From Lentisphaeria bacterium (lineage in GTDB: Bacteria > Verrucomicrobiota > Lentisphaeria > Oligosphaerales > Oligosphaeraceae), in NCBI GenBank assembly GCA_016303095.1, contig JAEDMH010000117.1, positions 1 to 7,202 of the forward strand: a DNA stretch of 7,202 bases, written 5' to 3'. Position numbers and translations under genes: made by a program. Shown here one piece after another: positions 1 to 6,450 of the stretch; the first letter of the stretch is position 1; the number at the start of each line of letters is the position of its first letter. Under the pieces are notes generated by a model. That model saw only the letters and a program-made list of their open reading frames with translations. It had not been told where the DNA came from and ran no database searches.

Positions 1-87
1 CTCTAGTCTCTTTTTGGGGTGTCGTCTTGTATAGGTTGGCAGCCTCTGTACGTAGGCGTGGGCGGGAAGAATTATATTAAGGGGTTT

Positions 88-135
88 TCCTCCCTGCGGT
101 TTAGGATCCTTTTTGGTTCATTGAGGCAGGGGGGA
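88..135 (+). other. Possible stem-loop in the gltA leader
   Basis: Bases 88-97 can pair with 126-135 in RNA, giving a ten-base-pair stem that contains one U-G wobble. The loop of 28 bases holds the palindrome AGGATCCT (103-110). If transcription began a few bases after the TATATT at 73-78, this structure would lie at the very 5' end of the transcript. No run of T follows it, so it is not an obvious terminator. It matches no riboswitch family I recognise and may be chance. Confidence 0.3.
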
Positions 136-156
136 TCGTGCAGGCAAAGACCCCAC

Positions 157-160
157 GGAG
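157..160 (+). promoter_or_regulatory. Ribosome binding site of gltA
   Basis: GGAG lies nine bases before the ATG at 170, a good Shine-Dalgarno distance. It supports the chosen start. It is one of the clearer Shine-Dalgarno sequences in a window where several starts have none. Confidence 0.6.
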
Positions 161-169
161 CAGATATCC

Positions 170-1495
170 ATGAGTTTTACGAAAAAAGTGACGACGGCCC
201 GGCTCTCCTATGATGGGAAGGAGCTGGATCTCCCTGTATTGGAGGGAGACATGGGCGAGCGCGGGTTAGACATCCGGAACTTGCGTCAGGAGACGGGTTT
301 GGTGACCTTTGATCCGGGCATGGCCAATTCCGGCGTTTGCGAGAGCAACATCACCTTTGTGGACGGGGCCAAGGGCATTTTGCGGTATCGGGGCTATGAC
401 ATTGAGGATTTGGCGGAGCACTGTTCCTTTTTGGAGGTGGCCTACCTTCTGGTGCACGGCTTTCTGCCCACGCCCAGCGAATACAATGCCTTCAGCCATC
501 TCATGAACCAGCATTCCATGCTCCATGAGAACATGCGGCATTTCTTCTCCTTGTATCCGGATCATGCCCACCCCATGGCCATCCTTTCCTCCATGGTGGT
601 TTCCCTCTCCACCTTCTATCCGGAATTGGAGGCGGATTCCACCGAGGCCATTGACATCACCGTCTCCCGTCTGCTCTCCAAGCTGCGCACCATTGCCGCC
701 TTCTCCTACAAGAAATACAAGGGAGACCCCATTGTCTATCCCCGGCCCGATCTCCGCTACTGCGAGAACTTCCTGAACATGATGTTCCACACTCCGGTGA
801 ACAACTACGAGCCGGATCCCGTGGTGACCCGGGCTTTGAACCAGCTCCTCATCCTCCACGCCGACCACGAGCAGAACTGCTCCACCTCCGTGGTGCGGGC
901 AGTGGGCTCCAGCCGGGCCAACCTCTACGCCAGCATCTCCGCCGGCATCTGCGCCCTCTGGGGACCCCTCCACGGCGGCGCCAACCAGAGGGTCCTGGAG
1001 ATCCTGGAGGACGCCATGCACTCCGGCGCCAGTCCCAAGCTCCTGGTGGAAAAGGCCAAGGACCGGAACAACAACTTCCGCCTCTTCGGTTTCGGGCACC
1101 GGGTCTACAAGACCTACGATCCCCGGGCCAAGGTGGCCAAGAAGATCTGCACCCAGGTCATCTCCCACCTCTCCCACCATGATCCCCTCCTGGATTACGC
1201 CCAGGAACTGGAGGCAGTGGCTTTGGCCGACCCCTACTTCCAAGAGCGGCATCTCTATCCCAACGTGGACTTCTTCACCGGACTGGCCTACCGGGCCATG
1301 GGCATCCCCGTGAACATGTTTACCGTCATGTTCGCCCTGGGACGCCTCCCCGGCTGGATCGCCCAGTGGCTGGAGCAGCGGGACGGAGAGGGAGGACGCA
1401 TCGTCCGCCCCCGTCAGCTCTACGTGGGTCCCGTCCACCGCACCGTGGCGGAGACCCTGGCCTCCAAGCCCTACGTCCATCCCACCCATTCCTGA
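170..1495 (+). CDS. gltA: Citrate synthase, type II (hexameric bacterial form)
   Basis: Condenses oxaloacetate and acetyl-CoA into citrate, the entry step of the TCA cycle, in the cytosol. The 441-residue protein has the normal length of the bacterial type II enzyme, including the N-terminal beta-rich domain (about residues 10-75, with the FVDGAKGILRYRGY segment). The catalytic residues of the family are present: His268 in GPLHGGAN, His310 in GFGHRVYKTYDPRA and Asp367 in YPNVDFFTGLAYRAMGIP. A further conserved His lies at 230. The start is set by GGAG nine bases upstream. It is the first gene of the collinear block, and its stop directly abuts the esterase. Codon choice shifts along the gene: the first 500 or so bases use many G- and T-ending codons, while the rest is dominated by C-ending codons. 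A 2-methylcitrate synthase role cannot be excluded by sequence alone, but the N-terminal domain favours citrate synthase. Confidence 0.96.
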   Translation: MSFTKKVTTARLSYDGKELDLPVLEGDMGERGLDIRNLRQETGLVTFDPGMANSGVCESNITFVDGAKGILRYRGYDIEDLAEHCSFLEVAYLLVHGFLPTPSEYNAFSHLMNQHSMLHENMRHFFSLYPDHAHPMAILSSMVVSLSTFYPELEADSTEAIDITVSRLLSKLRTIAAFSYKKYKGDPIVYPRPDLRYCENFLNMMFHTPVNNYEPDPVVTRALNQLLILHADHEQNCSTSVVRAVGSSRANLYASISAGICALWGPLHGGANQRVLEILEDAMHSGASPKLLVEKAKDRNNNFRLFGFGHRVYKTYDPRAKVAKKICTQVISHLSHHDPLLDYAQELEAVALADPYFQERHLYPNVDFFTGLAYRAMGIPVNMFTVMFALGRLPGWIAQWLEQRDGEGGRIVRPRQLYVGPVHRTVAETLASKPYVHPTHS

Positions 1496-1501
1496 TTGGC
1501 C

Positions 1502-2242
1502 ATGGCCCTCCTCCAACTCCAACGCACTTCCACTTCCCTGGAGAAAAGCACCGTAGTCCATCTCTTTCTTCCGGAGGATCGGGATTTGGCGGAGTGCCCC
1601 CAGCTCTATCTCCTCCATGGGCTCTCCGACGATTCCAGCGCCTGGACTCGTTTCACCTCTGTGGAGCGCTATGCCCGGGAGGCGGGGCTGGCAGTGATCA
1701 TGCCTGACGGAGGCACATCCTGGTACAACAATCTGGCCTCCGGGCTCCACTACCACGACTACATCGCCTTGGAATTGCCCGCCTATCTTCAGCGGGTCTT
1801 CCGTCTGGGGGACGATCCCCGGCGCCGTTTCATCGCCGGCCTTTCCATGGGGGGCTGCGGCGCCCTGAAGATTGGCCTGCGCCATCCGGAAAACTATGCC
1901 GCCATCGCCGCCTTCTCCGGGGCCTTCGATCCCCAGTGGGTGGCGGAGGTCCATCCGGAGATCTTCCAGGCCGACTTCCGTCAGAGTCCCTGGGATCCCC
2001 AGGACGATCCCTTCCAGCTGGTGCAGAACTTCCCCCAGGGGCTGCCCAAGCCCCCCCTCTATTTGGCCTCCGGTACCACTGACCACCAGTGGGAGATTGA
2101 TCTCCGCATGCGGGATCTGGCCATCCAGAAAGGCTTTGAGGTCACCTGGAGCCAGAATGAGATGGGCCACGAATGGAAGCAGTGGGATTTGGAGATTCAG
2201 CGGGCGATTCCCTGGATGCTCCAACGGCTCCCCCAGGCTTAG
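1502..2242 (+). CDS. Alpha/beta-hydrolase esterase (PF00756 type, tributyrin esterase-like)
   Basis: Predicted serine ester hydrolase of 246 residues, cytosolic since no signal peptide is seen. The nucleophile elbow GLSMGG puts the catalytic Ser at 115. The likely acid is Asp194 in SGTTDHQ and the base is His223 in MGHEW. The early LLHGLSDD segment (about 37-44) supplies the oxyanion-hole region, and VIMPDGGTSWY (66-76) is typical of the family. The overall pattern follows small carboxylesterases such as pneumococcal EstA, and more distantly S-formylglutathione hydrolase. Its natural substrate cannot be told. The ATG at 1502 lies six bases after the gltA stop; a TTG at 1496 directly after that stop could add two residues. 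Neither has a clear Shine-Dalgarno sequence, so translation is probably coupled to gltA. Why it sits between citrate synthase and hisA is not obvious. Confidence 0.85.
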   Translation: MALLQLQRTSTSLEKSTVVHLFLPEDRDLAECPQLYLLHGLSDDSSAWTRFTSVERYAREAGLAVIMPDGGTSWYNNLASGLHYHDYIALELPAYLQRVFRLGDDPRRRFIAGLSMGGCGALKIGLRHPENYAAIAAFSGAFDPQWVAEVHPEIFQADFRQSPWDPQDDPFQLVQNFPQGLPKPPLYLASGTTDHQWEIDLRMRDLAIQKGFEVTWSQNEMGHEWKQWDLEIQRAIPWMLQRLPQA

Positions 2243-2256
2243 GCCTTCCCACGACC

Positions 2257-3018
2257 ATGCGCTTCCGACCCTGCATCGACCTCCATCAGGGGAAGGTCAA
2301 GCAAATTGTAGGAGCCACCCTCCGGGATGACGCCGCCCAGGCCCCCACGGAAAATTTCGTCTCCCCCCATTCTCCCGCCTGGTTTGCCCAGACCTATCGT
2401 CGGGACGGGCTTACGGGGGGGCATGTGATCCAGTTGGGGCCGGGCAACGAGGGGGCCGCCCGGGAGGCCTTGTCCGCCTGGCCTGGTGGGCTCCAGCTGG
2501 GAGGCGGCATCACCCCGGAAAACGCCTCTGGCTGGCTGGAGGCGGGAGCCGCCGCCCTAGTGGTCACCTCCTTCCTCTTCGCCAACGGCGATTTCTCCCC
2601 GGCCCGCCTGGAGGCTCTCCATCAGGCCATCCCCCGGGAGCGTCTGGTGTTGGATCTCTCCTGCCGGAAGGTGGAGGGGGAGTATGTGGTGGCCTGTCAG
2701 CGCTGGCAGAAGCTCACCTCCCTTCGCCTTTCCCGGGAGACCTTTCTCCGGCTGGGGGAGGTCTGCGGCGAGTTTTTGGTGCATGCCGTGGAGGTGGAGG
2801 GCCTGCGGGGAGGCATAGACCAGGAGCTGGTGGAGAAGCTGGCCCAGTGGTGTCCCTTCCCGGTCACCTATGCGGGGGGCATCCGTTCCCTGGAGGATGT
2901 GGAGCGTCTTCGCCAGGCCGGGGAGGACCGGGTGGATTTCACCGTGGGCAGCGCCTTGGATCTCTTTGGGGGCAGCCTCCCCTATGACCAGCTGAAGAGC
3001 TTCCGGGAAACGCCATGA
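2257..3018 (+). CDS. hisA: ProFAR isomerase HisA, eukaryotic type (HIS6-like)
   Basis: Isomerises ProFAR to PRFAR, the fourth step of histidine biosynthesis, in the cytosol. The 253-residue beta/alpha-barrel protein follows yeast HIS6 rather than ordinary bacterial HisA. Segments seen include FRPCIDLHQGKVKQIVG near the N-terminus, GHVIQLGPGNEGAAREAL (55-72), LQLGGGI (79-85), LVLDLSCRK (130-138), HAVEVEGLRGGID (176-188), YAGGIRSLEDVERL (205-218) and FTVGSALDLFGG (228-239). Asp8 and Asp133 match the two catalytic aspartates of the barrel. The usual Asp of HAxDVEG is Glu179 here. The open frame extends upstream to about 2173, inside the esterase gene, but the family N-terminus begins at the ATG at 2257, 14 bases after the esterase stop. 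No strong Shine-Dalgarno is present. Its stop overlaps the next start by four bases. No other his gene is in the window. Confidence 0.9.
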   Translation: MRFRPCIDLHQGKVKQIVGATLRDDAAQAPTENFVSPHSPAWFAQTYRRDGLTGGHVIQLGPGNEGAAREALSAWPGGLQLGGGITPENASGWLEAGAAALVVTSFLFANGDFSPARLEALHQAIPRERLVLDLSCRKVEGEYVVACQRWQKLTSLRLSRETFLRLGEVCGEFLVHAVEVEGLRGGIDQELVEKLAQWCPFPVTYAGGIRSLEDVERLRQAGEDRVDFTVGSALDLFGGSLPYDQLKSFRETP

Positions 3019-3971
3019 CCACAGACTTCCCTCAATATCGCCATTGCACCCTCTGCCCCCGGCGCTGCGGCGTGGACCGCACCGCAGGCCAGCGGGGATT
3101 CTGCGGGGAAGGAGCGCAACTCCATCTCGCCGCTTTGGAGCCCCATTTCGGAGAAGAACCCCCCTTGGTGGGCACCCAGGGCAGCGGCACGGTCTTCCTC
3201 ACAGGATGCTCCTGCGGCTGCTTCTTCTGCCAAAACTATCAGCTCTCCACGGAACATCTGGGGGAATATTGGGAACTCCCTACCCTGGTGGAACGTCTCT
3301 TGGCTTTGGCCCAAACCGGGGTGCGCAACATCAATCTGGTGACCCCAGACCACTTCTGGCCCCATCTGAAGGCCGCCATCCACGCCCTCCGGGAGGCAGG
3401 ATGCACCCTCCCCGTCCTCTGGAACAGCGGCGGCTACAGCGCCCGGGAAACCCTCCTGGAGGCCTTGGAGGCCGGCGTGGAAATCTTCCTCCCCGACTTC
3501 AAATACGCCACTCCCGCCCTGGCCCAGGAGTGCATGGGGCGGGCCGACTATCCCCAGGTGGCTTTGGAGGGCTTGGGGCTCCTGGTGGAGCGGGCCGGAT
3601 TCCTCCGTCCCTTCGACCCTACGGGAGAGATGGCCGCCAACCGAGGCGTCCTGGTTCGCCATCTGGTGCTCCCTGGGGAAATTGACAACTCCCTGGCCGT
3701 CTTGGAGTTGTTGGCGGAGCACTTTGGGCCCATGCTGCCCCTCTCCGTCATGCGCCAGTTTCGTCCCATGCCCCAGTGTCAGGAGCGGGGGCGTTTCACC
3801 CGGATGGTTACCTCCCAGGAATACCAGACGGTGATGGAGCGGGTGCAGCAGCTGGGATTCCAGCGGGTCTTCCTGCAGCCTGAGGCTGGCGACGCCAACT
3901 TTGTTCCCGATTTCCGCCACCGGGAGGAACCCTTCCGGGGCAATGCCCTTGCCCAACAGAAACTCCCCTGA
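3015..3971 (+). CDS. Radical SAM protein, PflX / pyruvate formate-lyase activase-like
   Basis: Predicted iron-sulfur enzyme of 318 residues that cleaves S-adenosylmethionine to form a radical. The radical SAM motif CxxxCxxC is at Cys65, Cys69 and Cys72 (GCSCGCFFCQNYQLS), with an extra Cys67 inside it. An N-terminal segment CTLCPRRCGVDR..GQRGFCG holds Cys11, Cys14, Cys18 and Cys30, typical of the uncharacterised PflX group (COG1313) and likely to bind metal. Other family segments are LWNSGGY (135-141), FLPDFKYA (158-165), VRHLVLPG (214-221) and MRQFRPMPQ (246-254). Relatives are often labelled pyruvate formate-lyase activating enzyme, but no glycyl-radical enzyme is in the window, so the substrate is unknown. 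The ATG overlaps the hisA stop as ATGA, which implies translational coupling; only a weak GGGAA precedes it. The family call is firm, the biochemical role is not. Confidence 0.85.
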   Translation: MTTDFPQYRHCTLCPRRCGVDRTAGQRGFCGEGAQLHLAALEPHFGEEPPLVGTQGSGTVFLTGCSCGCFFCQNYQLSTEHLGEYWELPTLVERLLALAQTGVRNINLVTPDHFWPHLKAAIHALREAGCTLPVLWNSGGYSARETLLEALEAGVEIFLPDFKYATPALAQECMGRADYPQVALEGLGLLVERAGFLRPFDPTGEMAANRGVLVRHLVLPGEIDNSLAVLELLAEHFGPMLPLSVMRQFRPMPQCQERGRFTRMVTSQEYQTVMERVQQLGFQRVFLQPEAGDANFVPDFRHREEPFRGNALAQQKLP

Positions 3972-3993
3972 TTTTTCTTTTCCCTCCAACCCC

Positions 3994-3998
3994 AGGAA
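3994..3998 (+). promoter_or_regulatory. Ribosome binding site of purE
   Basis: AGGAA ends ten bases before the ATG at 4009. It supports that start over the in-frame upstream extension, which overlaps the radical SAM gene. The 37-base gap it sits in begins with a T-rich run (3972-3981) but shows no hairpin, so there is no evident terminator. Confidence 0.45.
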
Positions 3999-4008
3999 AT
4001 TCCCTGCC

Positions 4009-4512
4009 ATGTCCTCCTCTCTGAAAGCCGCTGTCCTCATGGGCAGCATTTCCGATCTTCCGAAAATCCAAGGCTGTGTTGACACCCTGAAGAAGCTGGG
4101 GGTGGAGACGGTGGTCCGGGTCATGAGCGCCCATCGGACGCCGGAGCTGGTGGCGGAGTTCACCGAGAATGCGGAGGCCCAGGGCTTTGGGGTCATCATC
4201 GCCGCGGCTGGCGGGGCCGCCCATCTGGCCGGTTCCGTGGCCGCCCACACCCTCCTTCCTGTCATTGGCATTCCCGTGGAGGGGGGCGCACTCCATGGCA
4301 TGGACGCCCTGCTGGCCACCGTCCAAATGCCTGGCGGCATCCCTGTGGCCACCGTGGGCGTGGGCTCTGGCGGCGCCACCAACGCGGGACTCCTAGCGGC
4401 CCAAATCCTCTCCCTGGCCGATCCCGCTCTTCGCCAGCGTCTCCGGGAAGATCGCCAGAAGCGCAAGGAAAAGGTCTTGGCCGCCGACCGGGAACTCCAG
4501 GCCACCCTCTAA
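4009..4512 (+). CDS. purE: N5-carboxyaminoimidazole ribonucleotide mutase (class I PurE)
   Basis: Converts N5-CAIR to CAIR in de novo purine synthesis; the family forms cytosolic octamers. The 167-residue length is normal. Visible family motifs are the nucleotide-binding MGSISDLP (11-18), the catalytic MSAHRTPE (39-46) with His42, IIAAAGGAAHLAG (63-75), VQMPGGIPVATVGVG (105-119) and GATNAGLLAAQIL (122-134). Some positions differ from common class I enzymes such as E. coli PurE: the usual AGAGGAAHLPGM reads AAAGGAAHLAGS, and the loop before the conserved Asp99 reads EGGALHGMDA where QSxALxGxDS is usual. The partner PurK, which makes N5-CAIR, is not in the window. The start at 4009 matches the family N-terminus and has AGGAA upstream. 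It follows the radical SAM gene after 37 bases and precedes the secreted protein by 31. Confidence 0.94.
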   Translation: MSSSLKAAVLMGSISDLPKIQGCVDTLKKLGVETVVRVMSAHRTPELVAEFTENAEAQGFGVIIAAAGGAAHLAGSVAAHTLLPVIGIPVEGGALHGMDALLATVQMPGGIPVATVGVGSGGATNAGLLAAQILSLADPALRQRLREDRQKRKEKVLAADRELQATL

Positions 4513-4543
4513 CCTCCATCCCTCCTCAAGCCAGGCGACATCC

Positions 4544-5782
4544 ATGCCCCGCCGCCTCCCCCTTCTGCTCCTCTCTCTCCTTCTGGCCGCTTTCCTGGCC
4601 AGCGCCCAGGAGGAGGGAACCATGCAGAGACTCCCCGGGGACAATGCGGAAATCTATGCCCTGAACCAGGAAGATCTCTGGCAACTGCTCTCCCTGGTCC
4701 GCCTGAGTCTGCGGGAAACGGACGCCCTTTTCCGGCGGGAGACGCCGCCGAAGCGTCCCCTTCAATTTCTGGGGTTGCGGCGGGAGTTCCAGGAGAAGGA
4801 GTTTCGGGGCGGCGACATTCCCGTGCCCCTGGGGGAGTCTCCGGCCCGTCAACTGATCCGCATCTTTCGGGCCACCCTTTGGCGACGGATGCGGGAAAAT
4901 ATTCCTCCGGGGGTGGAGGCCACCCCGCCTCCTTTTCTGAATCTTCTGGCCGCCGCCATGGCGGGGCGCACCCTCTATGGGGGAATCGCCCAACGGGGAT
5001 TCTATCAGCGGGATTTTCGGATTCCCCGCTATCAATTCCGGCAGCGTCGCTTTCCCTCCCTGAAGCAGTTGCTGGAGATGCCCGTCCCCTCCGACCGCCC
5101 CGCCCAACTCCATCTCTATCTCCTTCACACCAACCTTTTTCTGGACATTCTTCAGGAAAGCGTGGCGGATGTGGGCGGCTTTCTGGAGAGCTGGCGGAGC
5201 CATGGGCAACAGGAGCCGTCCCTCACCTCCCTCCAGGCCCTGGCCATCGCCCTCCCCATCCCCGGCAATCCCCAGGCATGGTACGAACAGCGGGCCCTGA
5301 TCACCGCCCAAGAGCAGCAAATCCGGCAAAGCGGCCTGGAGTCCCTCCAGGAGGAGCTGGAAAAGATTCTCACCGTCTCCCTGCTTTCCGCCAATCCCTC
5401 GGACGGACTCCTGCGGGTCCACCTGGAGCAAATTCCCCAGAGACTCCAGGACTATCGGCTGGATGACCAGGCCCTGGCGACCCTGCAAACCCGCCTCCTC
5501 CGACTCCAGCGCAACGCCCCCATCCTCCTTCAACCCGCCATCGGAAGGTATCTTGCCGCCGTGGACGCCTTCCGAAAGCGGGACTTCCGGACCTTCCGGG
5601 AAATCCTCCAACAGGCCCGGGCCCAGTGGGCGCAGGATGCCAACCGACAACGCCGCGCCGAGGAACTTCTCCTCTCCGACGAGGGCACCCCCCTCAAAAA
5701 CGACGCCCGTTGGCAGGACTGGCTCGACGCCTGGGGACGAATCCAACCCTTCTGGGAAATCCTCCCTCCTTGGCAATTCTGA
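4544..5782 (+). CDS. Secreted protein of unknown function with signal peptide
   Basis: I do not recognise this 412-residue protein. A clear signal peptide opens it: basic MPRR, a Leu/Ala-rich core (residues 5-19) and an Ala19-Ser20-Ala21 cleavage site just before Gln22. No cysteine follows the cleavage site, so it is not a lipoprotein. The mature part has no further membrane segment and looks mostly helical and charged, with many Arg, Gln, Glu and Leu. Stretches at about 255-275 and 290-375 could be helical bundles or repeats. It contains no cysteine. The C-terminus is aromatic and tryptophan-rich (Trp390, Trp393, Trp397, Trp404, Trp410). No catalytic motif is evident. AGGCGA about ten bases upstream may be a weak ribosome binding site. 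It lies 31 bases after purE and 26 before the membrane protein, so it may act with the latter in the envelope. Confidence 0.8.
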   Translation: MPRRLPLLLLSLLLAAFLASAQEEGTMQRLPGDNAEIYALNQEDLWQLLSLVRLSLRETDALFRRETPPKRPLQFLGLRREFQEKEFRGGDIPVPLGESPARQLIRIFRATLWRRMRENIPPGVEATPPPFLNLLAAAMAGRTLYGGIAQRGFYQRDFRIPRYQFRQRRFPSLKQLLEMPVPSDRPAQLHLYLLHTNLFLDILQESVADVGGFLESWRSHGQQEPSLTSLQALAIALPIPGNPQAWYEQRALITAQEQQIRQSGLESLQEELEKILTVSLLSANPSDGLLRVHLEQIPQRLQDYRLDDQALATLQTRLLRLQRNAPILLQPAIGRYLAAVDAFRKRDFRTFREILQQARAQWAQDANRQRRAEELLLSDEGTPLKNDARWQDWLDAWGRIQPFWEILPPWQF

Positions 5783-5808
5783 CCCGCGAACCCAGCCCCC
5801 TCTCTCCC

Positions 5809-6450
5809 ATGAAACGCACCATCGCCCTCCTCCTTCTCTGGGGAGAACTGATCTTGTCCACTCTCCTCCTCGCCGGAAGCGTGGCCTTCTTCCTCCTGGC
5901 GCCCCGGGCGTTCCCTCGCCAGGAACTCTCCCATTTCCGGGAAACCCTGGACCAGGCCGCCCAGACCCTGGAACAGCAAAGCGCCCGCCTGGCCACCCTG
6001 GAGCAGCAGCTCCTCCCCGGATATGCCGTCCACCTTCGGGAGATCTCCGCCTTGACGGAGCAAGGGGAGGGGCTCTTGACCGCCCTGCGGCGCAATCCCG
6101 CTCTTCCTCTCCTGGGGATCCTGGGATTCCCCCAGGCCAACGCCCTTACGGAGCTCACCCAGCTCACGGAAAACCTGGAGGCCCTCCTCCCCAGAATCTC
6201 CCGCACCACCCTCCAAAGCGCCCAAGTGCTGGAGGATGCCGCGCAACAGGATCTCCCACAGCTTCGACAAAGCCTCCGCCATGCCGCCGATGATCTCCGG
6301 ACCCTGGAGGGAAAAACCCTGGCCCTCCAGGAAAAAGGTCCCAGACTCCTCCGAACCCTGGCCGCCTTCGCCACTCTCCTCCCTCTCCTCCTCCTCTGCT
6401 TTGCCGCCAGCAACGCCCTGACTCTCCCTCCCCCAGGAAAAACCCCATGA
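5809..6450 (+). CDS. Two-helix membrane protein with long helical middle, unknown function
   Basis: A 213-residue protein I do not recognise. It has a membrane segment near the N-terminus (about residues 5-31, after MKR) and a second near the C-terminus (about 184-203, rich in Leu, Ala and Phe). Between them lies a region of about 150 residues dominated by Leu, Gln, Glu, Ala and Arg. Stretches such as 45-68, 112-130 and 142-180 look like amphipathic helices or coiled coil. If the first segment crosses outward, the middle would be periplasmic and both ends cytoplasmic, but the topology is not proven. The start is the first ATG that gives this membrane segment; no Shine-Dalgarno is visible before it. 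The frame is open upstream through the preceding gene, which I treat as shadow. Its stop overlaps the recO-like start as ATGA, so the two are probably translated together. Confidence 0.75.
   Translation: MKRTIALLLLWGELILSTLLLAGSVAFFLLAPRAFPRQELSHFRETLDQAAQTLEQQSARLATLEQQLLPGYAVHLREISALTEQGEGLLTALRRNPALPLLGILGFPQANALTELTQLTENLEALLPRISRTTLQSAQVLEDAAQQDLPQLRQSLRHAADDLRTLEGKTLALQEKGPRLLRTLAAFATLLPLLLLCFAASNALTLPPPGKTP
6435..6440 (+). promoter_or_regulatory. Ribosome binding site of the recO-like gene
   Basis: AGGAAA ends six bases before the ATG at 6447, within the last codons of the membrane-protein gene. It is a good Shine-Dalgarno match and supports both the chosen start and the ATGA overlap. 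Confidence 0.55.

Larger units (their letters stand above)
1..169 (+). promoter_or_regulatory. Leader and probable promoter region of gltA
   Basis: No convincing gene is visible in this stretch. The only open frame (19-213) runs into gltA in another frame and has no recognisable protein features, so I treat the region as untranslated. An AT-rich patch contains TATATT at 73-78, which could be a -10 element, but the bases about 17 upstream (around 50-55) do not resemble a -35 box. A TTGGCA at 36-41 resembles a -35 box but lacks a matching -10 at normal spacing. The promoter is therefore placed only by its position upstream of the first gene. The end of any gene before this window is not seen. 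Confidence 0.35.

Noticed and set aside
131..154. Terminator formed by GGGG (131-134) and CCCC (151-154) before gltA
   Set aside because: Only four pairs with a 16-base loop and no T run after it; the competing 88-135 stem is stronger.
19..213. Small leader peptide upstream of gltA
   Set aside because: The 64-residue frame overlaps gltA, has no ribosome binding site and no regulatory residue run such as a His, Trp or Leu string.
266..2224. 652-codon open frame on the - strand opposite gltA and the esterase
   Set aside because: Its codons are exactly in register with both sense genes, so it stays open simply because TTA, CTA and TCA codons are avoided there. It ends where gltA has a TTA codon (263-265). 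The product is Gly/Glu/Leu-rich with no known motif.
3972..4008. Terminator between the radical SAM gene and purE
   Set aside because: There is a T-rich run but no hairpin before it, so it is not an intrinsic terminator.
2982..4505. 507-codon open frame on the - strand
   Set aside because: It lies opposite the well-supported radical SAM and purE genes, has a composition-driven sequence and shows no domain motif.
4526..5776. 416-codon open frame on the - strand opposite the secreted protein
   Set aside because: It is in register with the sense gene and Gly/Leu/Pro-rich. The sense frame has a signal peptide, a plausible start and operon spacing, so it is the better gene.
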